This document shows, piece after piece, positions 47,038-59,403 of a stretch of DNA of 64,000 nt. The stretch comes from Tulasnella sp. 424 (taxonomy: Eukaryota; Basidiomycota; Agaricomycetes; Cantharellales; Tulasnellaceae). Numbering within the stretch: position 1 is the stretch's first letter; every line of letters starts with the position of its first letter. The stretch spans positions 208,042 through 272,041 of the forward strand of contig WSUB01000042.1 in assembly GCA_019633425.1 (NCBI GenBank), written 5' to 3'. The position numbers and the translations under genes were made by a program. A model generated the notes under the pieces. That model saw nothing but the letters and a program-made list of their open reading frames with translations. It had not been told where the DNA came from and made no database searches.

Positions 47038-49896
47038 ATGCGAAAGAATGTTCACTCTGCCTCAGCAAAGCACACGAAGACGAAGCCATCTGGAGGTGGC
47101 GGCAAGCCTTTCGGGAAACCGATGGACAAGAAGACTAAACGAATGGCAGAGGAAGCCTTGTTGTCCAAGCTCGAGAAGAGTGTAGAAGAAGTGGTACGTT
47201 TGGGTATCTTAGGCTCAGATCCCGGGGGGTAACCCATCGTAGTCAACTACAGATTTGCACGATACCTTCGCTCAACTGCCCCTGTCTGATGCAACGAAGA
47301 AAGGCGAGAGGTCAATGGGACCGTCCGCGTAATCGATTATCTTACTATCTACGCTTCCAGGTCTTAAAGCTGCTGGGTTCAACAAAATGACCGACATTCA
47401 GGCCAAAAGCCTCCCGCTCAGCCTTAAAGGCAGAGACGTGCTGGGCGCTGCACGAACCGGAAGCGGGAAGACCCTGGCGTTCCTTATCCCCGTCCTAGAG
47501 ATTCTATATCGGAGAAAGTGGGGCAAGACCGACGGTCTAGGCGCCCTTATTGTTAGCCCGACTCGCGAACTGGTAAGACCAATCGTACAACCCAGTGGAA
47601 GGGTAACCTGATGCGTGGCTCCGCAGGCATTGCAGATCTTCGACGTTCTCCGAAAGATTGGACCCCACCATTCCTTCTCAGCCGGCCTTGTTATTGGCGG
47701 TAAAAACGTCAAGGAAGAGAAAGAGCGGATTTCACGGATGAACATACTGGTCGCCACGCCAGGACGATTGCTTCAGCATTTAGATCAGGCCGTCAACTTC
47801 GACTGCTCCAACCTTCAGTTGCTAGGTAAACAGATGCAATAACCCAGCTAAATTTTGACTAACCACTACGACCTGATTAGTGCTAGACGAAGCCGACCGC
47901 ATTCTGGATATGGGCTTCTCGAAGACGGTCAACGCTATTCTGCAGCACCTTCCTAAATCACGACAAACGCTCCTGTTTTCCGCCACGCAAACTCAATCAG
48001 TCAGTGATCTAGCTCGACTCAGTCTCCAGAGTCCGGAATATGTCGGGGTGCAAGAGGAGGATTCATCCGTGGCAACACCTAAGAACCTCGAGCATCACTA
48101 TACGGTGTGCGAGCTGAACGAAAAACTGGATTTGTTATTCTCATTCATTCGAACGCACCTGTTCGTCAAAACCCTGGTTTTTCTATCAAGCTGCAAGCAG
48201 GTTCGGTGTATGCTGCCCTTCCATGTAGATCTAACAGCTGACGCCATTGGCAAACTAGGTTCGATTTGTCTACGAGACTTTCCGCAAGCTTCAACCAGGC
48301 GTTCCTTTGTTGCACATCCACGGCAAGCAAAAGCAGCCAACCCGCATGGAGGTCTATACACGTTTCCTCTCCTCTCCCGCATCAGTCTGTTTTGCGACCG
48401 ATGTTGCCGCTCGAGGATTGGACTTCAAGCATGTCGACTGGGTGTTGCAGGTCGATGCACCCGAGGATGCCGAGACTTATATTCATCGTGTTGGAAGGAC
48501 GGCCCGTTACACAAATAAGGGGCAGGGACTCTTATTCTTGTTGCCCAGTGAAGAAGATGGAATGGTGAAAGCGTTGACAGAGAAGCAAGTAGTGGCTCAG
48601 AAGATCAAGATCAAAGATAGCAAGACTTTGAGCGTTCAGAACCAGCTACAGAAATTCTGCTTTGAGGATCCCGAGATCAAGTATCTTGGTCAAAAGGTGA
48701 TTTCGACGTATCCATTCATTCGTCTCGCCATGCTAAACTGACTCCGGACCTAACCCCTGGATTAGGCGTTCGTCTCTTATCTGAAGTCCATCTATCTTCA
48801 AAAGGATAAATCGATATTCAAGCTAGAGGAAATGCCCCTGGCAAAATTTGCCGAGTCGTTAGGTCTACCCGGTGCTCCAAAGATCAAATTTATTACCAGG
48901 GAAATCGCTCAACGGAAGAAGAACGCGAATAGGGAATTGAAGCTGTCCGCGAGTAAGTCGGCCACCGAGCCGTCGAGCGAATCCAGTGGATCAGAAGACG
49001 AGGACCAACCCGTCGCTGGACCTTCGAATCCGAACAAAGTAAGGACAGTCACATCTAGTGGTGGAGTTAGACGAATCCCTTACTGCAAACCATACCTTAG
49101 GTTCGGACGAAGTACGATAAAATGTTCGAACGCAAGAACCAGCTTATACTCACCGACCATTACACCAAATTGGTTGACCATGAGGAGGACCTGAACTTCG
49201 GTGCTGCCGGAGGCGAAGATGACGAGGACTTCGTCACCGTCAAACGTGCCAACCACTCTCTGGATGACCAAGTGCCCCTTCCGATCATCCAAGAGCAAGA
49301 CCTGTCAAACCGCAAGCTTAAGATGGGACAGAGTAAGAAAGCCATGCTCAAATACCATGGGAACCCAACAAAGGTGGTATTCGACGATGAAGGACAAGGG
49401 CACTCCATCTATGAGTTTGGGAAGGTAGCAGAAGGCGTGGATGCCGAGTTGAAGATGAAAGAAGCAGGGAAGAAGTTTGCCGAAGCAGAAAGGGAGAGGT
49501 TGAAGGAAGTGGATGTTGTGGATCGGGAGGTGGCGAAAGAGAAGCGAAGGGAGAAGAAGCGCAAGCGGAAAGCAAGAGAGGTGACTAATGCGCATGAATA
49601 ATCTACCTGCTTTCCTTCCACTGACATACGAATATTTACGTCAGCGAGAAGAGATGGGTCTTGATGCAGCAGGGGCTGCCGCAGGTCCTGACGACACCGA
49701 CGACGACGGATATGTGTCGCCTGAATTTGATCTGCCATCAACTGACGACGAAGACATGGAAGATGGAGAGGGACAGAAGAGATGGGGGCCTGTCCCAGTT
49801 AAGCGATCCAGGCTCAACGACACTGGCGTAGGGCTCGAAAGGACGTTGGAGGACGACGAAGAGCTTGCACTTCGGTTATTACGCGGGTCAAATTAA
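47038..49896 (+). CDS. DBP4: DEAD-box RNA helicase Dbp4 (Hca4), small-subunit rRNA processing
   Basis: Nucleolar RNA helicase of the Dbp4/DDX10 family. The basic N-terminus [16 protein letters not shown] leads to the Q-motif region [16 protein letters not shown]. Motif I is AARTGSGKT, Ia PTREL, Ib [15 protein letters not shown] (formed across an intron), [31 protein letters not shown] and [11 protein letters not shown]. The family-specific C-terminal part has [47 protein letters not shown] and a Lys-rich stretch ([15 protein letters not shown]), then an acidic tail ending RLLRGSN. About nine short introns. The start ATG at 47038 is chosen for its match to the conserved basic start. Confidence 0.94.
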
Positions 49897-50082
49897 TTGA
49901 CCTACTCACGCCTGCCAACATTGCCAGTAACTTTACGAAACCGAAAGCAAAATTAACGATTGGATACATATTCGTACGTTCTAGTCGTTACAGAAAGAAA
50001 AGGTAGAAAAGCGAGAGGGGGGGTCATTGGTACGAAAACTGGAAAGCGTATTTGTTTAAAATAAGATATAAAATCTCCCAGG

Positions 50083-51854
50083 TTACGCAGCTGGGGCGGT
50101 GGGTATTGGATAATGAGCGACATCCGTCCATGCAGATGTGGATGAGGCTGCAGATGCCTCCGAGTTGAGACGGGTTGGACTTGGCAGTGCTATGGAGGCA
50201 GAGTCCGCAGAGGATTTTCTACCAGTGGAAGGGGTGGGTGATTTCTTGTTGAGCCGGCTCCACCACCCCCTGCCGTTTGCCTGCGACTGAGACATTGATA
50301 AGTCGTCCGTTCCGCTGATGCCGGACTCGACGGAATGGTCTATGGAGCTTTCGTCCAGGCTTTCGGATTCTTTACTGCTTTCGTCCATGCTGTGGAGGGT
50401 CGTTCCAGTTGACGGCCGTGCAGTTCGGATGCCGGGAGAAGGAGCGGGGACGTAGTATGTGAATGGAGATTGACTCGTGGATGATGTGGGAATGGGGTTA
50501 AATATGGCTTCTATAACATTTTCGGCCGAGTGTTGGGATGGGTCAACGAGCCAGCGGTGGAGGTTCAGTTGCGAGCCGGTGGATCCGAAGGACGTCTTGT
50601 TGCGGACGATTCCAGGGCGTTTCAAGTCCGCCGTAGAACCATTCGATGACCGCGGGGTAGTAGAACGTGGCGAAATGCCGGGCTGAGATGGGGTTGAAAA
50701 GTCGGAAAAGTTCATGAGGTTGCGGAGTGGATCGTTCGCTAGAACACCGGCGACTCCGGCAACGGCTTGCCCTTTCTTGAGATCAGGACTAATAATGGGT
50801 CAGCACGATGGCATAATAGCACGTGACTAAATTCTAGACTCACACTTTGTAGTTCTTATCGCCACTGAGCCGCTCGGCATGGACCGTCAGCTTGAGCTGT
50901 GCATTGGTGTTGGATTCGTCCAAGAGGTAACGGCGTGTCACTGGACCTCTATCTGCATACTCAGCAAGATTGATCCTGGCGATGCCGAACCGCGTCGGGG
51001 TTACTAACTCCACGGAGGTAGATGTCGTGCCGTTGGGAACAAGGCGCTACAGGAGAAAAACACGCGGGAGAGAAATGAGACACGTTTTAGCGCCGGCTCC
51101 CCTCGGGGATGATTGCACTCACCTCCTGAAGGACCAACTTGAGCTCGCAGGGCATGAGTTCATGCGTGTCCCTCTTGATTTTGAAGTCGACATTGACATC
51201 GACGGTGTGGTTCCACCGAACAGTGTGATCTTTCAACGGCACGTACTCGGTACAACCTTTCTGTGTCGTATCCTCGATGCGAACTGTGGGGGGCTCCGGA
51301 TTTGGTGGTGTGGATTTAGGAGGAGATGAGAAGGATTCCATTGAGACAGGAGTGGACGCATGGGGGTCAGTTGAAGTCTGGGAATGCCCGTCTCTGCTGG
51401 TCGTTGTCACGGAGGCCGGGGATGTGTTACCTGACGTAGGTGTTGGAGGTTGGACGGTGACGGCCAGTCTAGGGACCTCTAGTTGTAACGGCGTATTCTT
51501 GCCCTTCTCGGTGGCGGTGAACCGTGGTCGGTAGTTTGAGTCCAGACTCGTTCGTAGTGAGCCCTCGGGGTCCGAATCCAGGGAGTTCATTCGCGTTCCA
51601 GCTCGCGCTGTACCATTTGTCATCCTGAACGGTGGAGTCGCGTCGGTTGGCGTAGACGGTCTTGAAGGTGTTGGACGTTGTCCTCCAGCATTGTTTTTGG
51701 CGTTTTTGAACTTCCAGCGCAGCGCAAAAGAGCCATTTTGGAAGGGGATGTTGGTGACGTCGTGAATCGTCAGTCTGATCCTGAATGTTGCGTGGCGGGA
51801 GAGTGGAAGGAAGGACAGTAGCTTTTGGCCGAGTCCGTCGTCGTTCTGAGCCAT
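50083..51854 (-). CDS. NT-C2 domain protein (EEIG1/EHBP1 N-terminal-type C2)
   Basis: Three exons. The start is MAQNDDGLGQKLLSFLPLSR. The first half is an NT-C2 domain: FRIRLTIHDVTNIPFQNGSF, LRWKFKNAK, then a long Ser/Thr/Pro-rich insert, VPLKDHTVRWNHTVDVNVDF and MPCELKLVLQE. After an intron come ARINLAEYADRGPVTRRYLL and NAQLKLTVHAERLSGD. The second half is Ser-rich and disordered (for example LDESSIDHSVESGISGTDD) with LHRWLVDPSQHSAENVIEAIFNP and ends PIPTAPAA. NT-C2 proteins link membranes to cytoskeleton or trafficking; fungal members are poorly studied. The large insert splits the C2 fold between its early strands. Confidence 0.82.
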
Positions 51855-54800
51855 TTCATGGGTGTTTTGGGCCCGCAGGGCGTTGGGGAGTGGTGGTTGT
51901 GGAAGTGTAGCGAAGTGAGTCTGGATCAGGACGCTTTGGATGCAGCGACAAATTCGACGCTTTGCCCCCGTTTGGTCATTCCCATGTTTGAAACAGGCCC
52001 CCGGCGTCCATCATAATATGGCCGCCGCGACGATGACAGAGCTTTGTAATTCTCTCACTGCGGCCAAGTATTCAGCGCTGGGCCGGGTCATCGCCTACAG
52101 TAATTGCAGTCGTCTCGGGCCCGCGGCTGAACGGCGTTGACGCTCAGTAGCCTTCCTTTGACGTACACATATGGACGCGGGGGAAATTATGCCGTTTCAG
52201 GAATACGAGCTCCAGTTCCGTGACATTGTCGATTACAAGTCCTCAGCTCCTGTGGATACTACTGCAGTAAGCTTTGCAAAATAACCTCGAACGTAATACA
52301 ATCCTTCCCCAACTCCAAGCCACGCAGGCCCGATGGCCCCCATTAAGCTCGCTTTGAAGTTCGAAACGCTAGGGTAAACCTCACGGGTCGAAGCCTCGAA
52401 GAGAACTCTCGGGCTTTCACACACTAAATGACACTCGCTGGGTGCCCGGTCTCTGCAGATGTCGGTTTGGAGTGCTCGGGTGCGGTGTGTAAGCATGTGT
52501 GGAAGTCAGACAAATGACGATGGACAAATTGTTGACTACTGGATCTTGCTTAAATCCCTCTGGTCTTGCGGGCCGCATCGACTTTAATCGAGTGGGTGTG
52601 ACCGGTGCAGTTCCATACGCCTGCAAAATCGCGCTGGACGAGTCGATCCCCTCTGAATAGGACTGCAATTCTTACGCGCAAGGTGCTCCGCCTCCTAGGG
52701 AACGATGTTTCACGAAGAGATACCCAATGCTGGTCCGCACGCACAAGTTGGTACCGGCGTAACGCCGCTGGACTGAGCATCACTGTGTTCCAATCCACTT
52801 TCCAAGACTTTGCCAAGCTTCGATCATTCGGTTCGCTTTCGACACCCTCTCCATGAGGCAGAAGAGGTATTTTTGAACCAGGGGTTCCCCCGACCTGTCT
52901 AATGGCTCGATAAATATCCTTGACGTGGTGCTAGTGGACGCCAAGCCATCGGCCTCGTCCAATTGTCAATACGGTACCGTGATCACCACAATTAACTATT
53001 CTAATACGACTTTGCTCTTGACTTTGCGGCCCAGATCATCTTGTTGGACTTGACATGCCGCACCAGGCGGTTTGATCTTTTCTCTGGACGGAGCATGAGC
53101 TTTTTGTCACCAAAATAGCTCGCTTTGTCATCTCCTGACTCTGACGGAGCAAGCACATAATAGGGGACCTCCTCAGTGACTTCGGGCTCACTAGCGGAGA
53201 CTACAGGCTGCGCTAAGGGGTCGAAAATCTCAACGACTTCTCGTCCCCGTTGTCTTGCCTTCCTTGTCCAGTTGCCTCAAAGTGTAACTTGCCATAAAGA
53301 CCTTCCTTGGATTGATTCCATGGTTCTGACCCCAGCTAGGTAGCACCTCAACCGCCATTCAGCCCATGACCGAGACTGAGCAAAGTTTGGCCGATTGGAC
53401 TCAAGCTCGGCAACTCGTATTCTCTATTGCCTCCTTGTGGTCACATTTTCTACATACCCACACGTGTATATATCCTTGGGTGGATAATGGACTTGGCCGT
53501 GGGGCGACCCGCTGCGGACTGATGGCCAAAGACGCTCCACAAAAGTGCACTGCACCGTCACGCAGAAGACGTACACGGCGTAAAAATGAGCAATAAACCT
53601 ACTCTTGAGAGAGAATGGCGATGTTGACTGAGGTGAACGGGGAGATATACCCATTTAGCTCAATCCTCGACAGGCGGGACACCGATCTTGTCGAGCCGAG
53701 ACACCGAGGGGCGGCAATCTAGTAATAGGCAACGCAAGTAAACTCCCGCCAAGTAGTCGCGCTCAATTCCGTTGACTTGGATAGTCAAATACTTAATTGA
53801 AGCAGCGAGTAAGAGGTGGATTTTGCGGGGGCGGCGAGAGGGACCCACGCCGAGTGTCTCATCAGACTATAGAAGACGGTCTGGTGAAAGTGGAAACTCT
53901 GGCAGGGATTGCTTTCTAAGCCCAAATTATAAAATCGCTTCACTAGGTAAATGGGCCGAACCAAGCCACCGGATCCCCGAGAAGCTCTGGCCGCATTCCG
54001 AGGTCCCAGGAGCCAAGATCCTAGCTAAATGGGGGCAACAAGGCTTCAAGGAGCTGTCTTCGGGTATTTTTACACGGGCGGAAACAAAAAGGCGTTAATT
54101 GGCTCAAGGTTCGGGCCGGCGCGTTCAAGTCGCATAAGTAAGCACGCATAGAAGCCCGCGTCTCACAGCGGTTGCCTTGCCTGCTTCATCCAGCCTGCAG
54201 CTATTGTGTACTTTTACGGTTCTGGCCGATCTGGGCGGTAGGGTGAATTTTCCCCATGACTGAAAACATGGAAGTCCCGACCCAGGGACGTTTGTCCATT
54301 CAGAGCAAACTTCTTCGAATTCCGGTGCACGTGGCGTCATCCATTCCATCCTCGTGCCCACTGCAGCACAAATCCAGCACCGAAGCTGCCCGCTGAAACT
54401 GGCGCAACTGCGGCGTCAGAGCCTGGAAATGTTTTAGCATTTCGGTACTTCTAGCCCCTGATCTTGTGGCCGCGCAACTCGACCCGATGCCGGGGTCGCG
54501 ACCGACCGAGTGCGAAACGAATTCTGGCATTCCGAAAAGTGACTCGAGGTTTTATCTCCAACCACCTTGGCTCAGACCTTGTTTGGATTATTACAACCAG
54601 AAACCTCTTGAGGGGGGTTTCTCATATTCAAGTCACGCTGAAATGAAGGAGGTCTGGGCCACCGCCAAAGTATTTATTCAGTAAAACAGAAACATCATAG
54701 CCCATAGATGCACGAAGATCTGTTCAAAAGTACGTACAGGAATATCCGAGTACGGACTGTTCTTTGTTGTCGCACCGGAGGCTTTCCCCGGTCGGTCGTC

Positions 54801-55101
54801 ATCCTTCCCCCCGAAATTCGCTCCCAGCTTCCACCAAGCTGTAATTTCGATCATATGACCGGAGTGTGTATGCTCAAGAGCAAGGCAACAATTCTCCACA
54901 CCCCCACTGGCGTCGCGGTTTCTTTGAACGTGGATCGAAGGCATTTGGAAGCAAAGGCTATCACCAACCCTTCTCCCTATACCTGTGCCATTGAAGAATG
55001 TTCTTAGGGGGGAACTCCAATCGTGATACCATATATAATCTTCCACCTCTCGGTGGAACTTTTTTTCTTTACTCCAGCCTTCAGAGAACCCTCCTTCACT
55101 T
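51855..55101. other. Gene-poor interval
   Basis: Apart from the orphan exon at 53001-53276 no gene is recognised. A minus-strand stretch at 52550-52962 reads open for about 88 codons (KVDWNTVMLSP...WNCTGHTHSIKVDAARK) but lacks known motifs. 54700-55100 holds the upstream region of the forkhead-like copy E. Confidence 0.45.
53001..53276 (-). pseudogene. Orphan exon or gene remnant of unknown family
   Basis: An 85-codon open stretch without an ATG at its start begins directly after a plausible acceptor (TTGAG) and ends in TAG at 53001-53003. It reads like protein: REVVEIFDPLAQPVVSASEP, EVPYYVLAPSESGDD, FGDKKLMLRPEKRSNRLVRH and VKSNKMIWAAKSRAKSY. The basic C-terminus and acidic middle are unlike random frames here. 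Upstream exons were not found, so it is either the last exon of a decayed gene or a chance frame. Family not recognised. Confidence 0.35.
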
Positions 55102-55779
55102 ATGGCGGCAGAACCTCTGCGAGACGCGCCATGGATGGTGCCCAACATATCGCATCCCATTTTCAGCCAAGCCTCAGGTACAAACGATTTGATTTTCTTC
55201 ATCGCGTAAGTCGCGAACTTCATTCGCAAGACCGTCTATTGCTGATCATGAATTCCTGCAGCGCAGCCATGAAGCTCACAGACCCTAAACCATTGACGTC
55301 AGAGGATATCACAAATATTATTGAAACATATCAGCCCTGGAGGATCCAGCAGTGCAAAGGTCCCGATAAGTGGATCACTGCATGGGTGCGGTATTCTCGA
55401 CTAAGCGACATCTGTAGTCGGTCAAGCTGACACGTCCACGACAGAGCTCTATTCGTTGGATACTGTCCAAGTCTCCCGCGTTTGAACCGGACCACTATGT
55501 GAGAGGGCATTGGCGTATGACTGGGATGCCTCTCGTTCGAACGTCCGATCAGTTGTCCAGCAGGATAATGACGGAAGCCGAGCAGAAAGCCTACCTGTGA
55601 GTTCTGCATTACTCCATGGCGAGCAGAATTGACTGAAAGATATTTTACTCAGGGATCGGTTAGGCGAGTACGCACCTGTTATAAATGAGCCCGAGGAACC
55701 TAGTGTTATGAAGGGATCCGATCAAGCAACGCAAATGATCTCTCCAGCGGAAACAAATGAGGGAGAGAATTTACCATGA
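55102..55779 (+). CDS. Small forkhead-like domain protein, dispersed copy E
   Basis: Clean four-exon model: 55102-55205, 55262-55385, 55445-55596, 55653-55779 (507 nt, 168 residues), with the same intron phases as the 16-25 kb array. Motifs are APWMVPNISHPIFSQASG, NDLIFFIAAAMKL, KPLTSEDITNIIETYQPWR, SSIRWILSKSPAFEPD, GHWRMTGMPLVRT and IMTEAEQKAYLDRLGEYAP, with an acidic tail ending GENLP. Helix 2 (LTSEDITNIIETYQPWR) aligns with forkhead LTLxEIYxxIxxxFPYYR, and SSIRW with NSIRH. It lacks the HGRAFLAFLEG tail exon of the array copies. About 30 kb from the array; best candidate for the ancestral intact form. Confidence 0.65.
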
Positions 55780-56959
55780 GCTTGGGACTAAAGATAGCAT
55801 CTGTCGTGCAACTCAGATGTGATACTACGGTCCCAGCCTTCCTGCGTGCTGCCGAGGTCCGCAACCGGCCTTCACAACCTCGCGAGAGATATTTTATCAG
55901 CACTGATAGATATTCACTGTCCGAAATAAGATATAATGCCAGGGCACGTGCATATCTTTCCACTGGGCCTCAAACTTCACCGTGTGACTATGAGCTGAGG
56001 CGTGGTAGGCAATTGCATCTTTCTCCGGCAATAGGCTGGCGGTACAAGCCCCTTCATCTTGACGAGAGATGACCTAAAGCTGCTATGCTTCAGAGTAGTA
56101 GCCTAGCTACCCACGTTCTTAGAACACAATTGCAAGTGGAAGGTTCAGACAGGACCAACAATGACGTCGGCTTTTTCGGTGACGAATGGCATTGGCGATG
56201 GAATTCGAAGTGTTTGGTTCTCAAATCGAAGCTCAGTAACAGTTGATATGGCTTGTTTCGGCCTGCGGAAGCCCGGAGTTCCGTGGAAGAGCTGGACTTC
56301 GCCGTTCGGCATGTCCATCTCACCCGCACAGTCCCTGTATATAGTACTAGTCCAAATTAAGCTAAAAATGACGAACTATTATGCCAGGCTCTTGCGTATG
56401 ATTGTTTGATCTGTGGGAAAATATTTACACGTCCTGTGTGGTACGCCGAAGGGTGCTACGCACAACTCGCTAGCCCTACTCCTTACTCTGACAAGACAGG
56501 GCCCTGACTAGACCTTTCCATCTCAATTTCCCGATTTTGACTGTTGAATTTTGGTGAATATCTCCTTGAGCAGTCTTTATATACGTAGAAAATATATAAA
56601 ATATATTGAAGGGTACGCCAAGTCTTCGACAATGCGGCGCAGCGAAATAGGTACTCATTCAGGAGCTGTAGACGCAGCAGAAGGTAAACATATTTTGTCT
56701 TAGCTGACATAATAATTGATTGTGTGGGTAAACGTAGCCTCCCTTCATAGTCGCAGATATCAACCGTCATGGAGGCAATTCTCCGCCGGTGGACGACATC
56801 TCCGGCGCGACATAAACGAACCAGCTCGGGGACTCACCGAACCGAAAACATCCTTCAGGGTCCTAAAGCGTAGGAGTAATGAGTAAGCTTACACCAGCAC
56901 CTTGGGTGCGCTGTACCTCACAGATCGTGCAAATAATTTTCGGTGAAGAAAAGTGTCAT

Positions 56960-57135
56960 ATAACTTTCACGAAAACAAAAAACAATCATAGTCTTGGTCG
57001 GAGTTATATAAATCAGACTTTATTACCCACTCGCAAGTCGCAGGGGCGGCACCATATTAGGCTCATTCTACTGGGCTCCAAGCGAAATCCGATGGGCGTA
57101 AGGGTCTGTCCCTTCTCCATCGGTCACAGACATCC
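56960..57135 (+). repeat. Inverted-repeat arm 1 of an unknown decayed gene
   Basis: Related by eye to the reverse complement of 57520-57704. For example, GGCTCATTCTACTGGGCTCC here matches GGTTCATTCTATTGGGTTCC there, followed by a shared GATGGGC(C/G)TAAGGGTC. It reads GSFYWAPSEI, then a frame break. Confidence 0.5.
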
Positions 57136-57356
57136 TATGTTCACCGGACCGGCCCGCTGTCACCGTTGCCGGTGGCGGGGACGGTTGCAATGACGAGGCG
57201 AAGCCTCCGACAGACAACAATGATGCCAAAAGAAATAGAGCTACATTGCAGCACTCTGCTTATATGATCAAAGGTCCTTATAGCGGAGCCCCCTGAAATT
57301 TAGAACTCTGCAAAGGATCCAGCCCCCTTGGTTGCGCTGGGACTCCCGAAAGAAGA

Positions 57357-57704
57357 TTATGCAAGTATATCGCATTGATATTTTGAAGTATTAATTGTGT
57401 ATGGAACTGTCCCAGCAGAAGAGATATGATCGGTCTGAAACATCGATATCATCACTTTTGCTGCCGTCGTCGATGGCGAAGCGTTCAGCAGGCTCTGAGG
57501 GTGACGGCAGGGCCGACCACGGACGCGGAGGAGTGGACCCTTAGGCCCATCAGATTCATTTGGAACCCAATAGAATGAACCCCATAGGTTACCCTCTCTA
57601 CAACTTGAGAGTAAGTAGAAACTCCAATCCATGAAACTAACAACCAAGACTTTTTTTCCGTGAGGGAGACTGTCATAGACTACATATTTTTCCAAATGTA
57701 TCAC
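57357..57704 (-). other. Inverted-repeat arm 2: open frame of unknown family
   Basis: A 115-codon minus-strand frame with KKVLVVSFMDWSFYLLSSCR, GNLWGSFYWVPNESDGPKG and PSTTAAKVMISMFQTD. Part of it (57520-57704) matches arm 1 in inverted orientation, where the frame is broken. Possibly the better-preserved copy of a small gene; no family recognised. Confidence 0.3.
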
Positions 57705-57833
57705 AGGAATAGAGTCATAATTAGCTCGCCTTAATCGGTATTTCTGATGTGTAACTCCTCGCGGTTGCTCTTGGGCTACCTTTTCCGATCGGAAGACATG
57801 CTGACTAATTCATTTGGGTGAGAGAAGCAAGGC

Positions 57834-57958
57834 TCAAGGATCGGACCCTTCCCTCGTCACCGGCTTGAGCCCGTTGTCGCCGAGAGGGATCTTGGCGATT
57901 GCGGCCTCAACGAGAGTGCCATCGTCGGCGACATAGACGGCAGATGGGAGGCGTGCAC
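57834..57958 (-). pseudogene. Short protein-like remnant, unknown family
   Basis: The minus strand reads ARLPSAVYVADDGTLVEAA then IAKIPLGDNGLKPVTREG and stops at 57834-57836; an in-frame stop lies just upstream. It is too short to assign. Confidence 0.25.
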
Positions 57959-58245
57959 GATTTCACTTCGGCCAAACATGCAGCACTTCCAGATCTTTGA
58001 GGTCATAATTTGCTAGAAGGTTCCCCTGATCTTCGAGAGAAACAGGAAAACCTACCACAAGCCAAGCTACTTGCACAAAGGCAAATGTTGTATTACACCT
58101 TCGTATTTATAACTTGAGTTTGTGGTTTCGATCCCGAGCGCTTTCTCCGAAATCCAATGTTGCTTCCCCGCTTGTCCGGAGTGTCTTTCTCAACTTGAAG
58201 CCATTTCTACAACACGGCCAACTCAGACCGCAGAATCAAATCTCT

Positions 58246-58940
58246 GTGCCAAGTATCAGGGACCCAACTTTCGGCCGAGAAGGCGGCGCGAGGCAGATGA
58301 TATACAATCTCACAGCCGATACTTACTCATTCGACTTCTCTTGCTCGCTTTTCGGGTCACGTGGTACTGCGGCTTTTTCATCTCGCGTTTCCATTCTTGT
58401 CAAAAGGCGATCCACTCTCCATACGTCGCCTGCGAGTCGGATCTCTCAATGAATAACCCCATGAACCGACGGTTGGTCTGTCAGAGCCCGAACTCGGGAA
58501 CCACGAGCATCGACGGTTGGAGCGGGAATCTTCCTCCGTTTATAGTGACTCTTGCTCTTTCAGAAATTTCATATAAATTATTTCAAGGCAGCGATATCAG
58601 GTTAGAGCCCGGGTCCTCCCTTTCTGGTTAGAATGAGACGATCGACGGCTGTTGGTCAAGGCTCTTGTTAATCTGAGAAGTTTTGCCTATCTCGCCGTTG
58701 AACATTTTTGAAGCTAAGCAGGATTATATAGTACTTTGTACTCGTCCCTATTAGTTTTTATTGGCGTCAAAACGATTATCCTTCAAACAAGCATTAGCGC
58801 CACACAAACTCTCCCCGCTTATCAGTTCCGTGGCTATTGGCGTTTAAGCGGGAAGCCTCTAGTCCGGATGCCGGACAAACACCATTCCCTTCCCCAAGCT
58901 TCGGTAACAGGGAGACGGACGCCGAAAAATGAGCATACAG
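58246..58940 (+). pseudogene. Degenerate forkhead-like copy F
   Basis: Three pieces in the right order resemble the forkhead-like family. VPSIRDPTFGREGG then QMIYNLT (from 58246) equals exon 1. FIVTLALSEISYKLFQ (about 58540-58595) equals the helix 2 exon. FRGYWRLSGKPLVRMPD followed by a frame-broken MTEAE-like end (about 58825-58940) equals the end of exon 3. The NSIRW recognition-helix segment is not found and frames do not connect cleanly. I take it as an old, decayed or strongly diverged copy. Confidence 0.5.
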
Positions 58941-59403
58941 GTGGGTCACGGTGTATCGGCATCATTCTGTTTCAAACCGCCTGACGCGTATCTCCAAGTG
59001 TGTCTGGACGGTCTCTTTGCATCATTCGAGAAGATTGTCGGGCATCCGCCACATAATTCAGCGACAAAGCGAGTGTAATGAGGTGCAAACTGTTCAGGTC
59101 TGAAGCGCTAATCCCGTTGCTTATGAAAGCAAGGTCATGAGCTCAGGCCATGACGTCGACGAGAGGGGCGCCGGAGCACCTTTAGCCTCCAAGCTAAATA
59201 GTTAACAAGAATCTTACAGATGTAAAATACAGTTAATAGGACGCGTGTAAGGTAGTAAGCGTGATTTGTGATTCGATATAGGTCTGTTGGTTGGGAACCC
59301 CAATAGTGTGCACCGAACCACCTGGCCTACTCGTCCGTCCACTCGTGTCTCAGGCTCTTCTGACATGTCCTTCCCTCCCCATCAATCTCCATTGAATGCC
59401 CGA

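Larger units (their letters stand above)
55780..58245. other. Gene-poor interval with decayed sequences
   Basis: No intact gene seen. It contains an inverted pair of related segments (56960-57135 and 57520-57704) and a 41-codon protein-like remnant on the minus strand (57834-57958), listed separately. Confidence 0.45.

Noticed and set aside
52550..52962. Minus-strand open stretches suggesting a small gene
   Set aside because: Two frames can be linked only by guesswork; no motif, promoter or duplicate supports them.
54678..55229. 183-codon minus-strand frame upstream of and overlapping copy E
   Set aside because: It overlaps exon 1 of the sense forkhead-like gene, shows no recognisable motif, and no related frame exists at the other copies.
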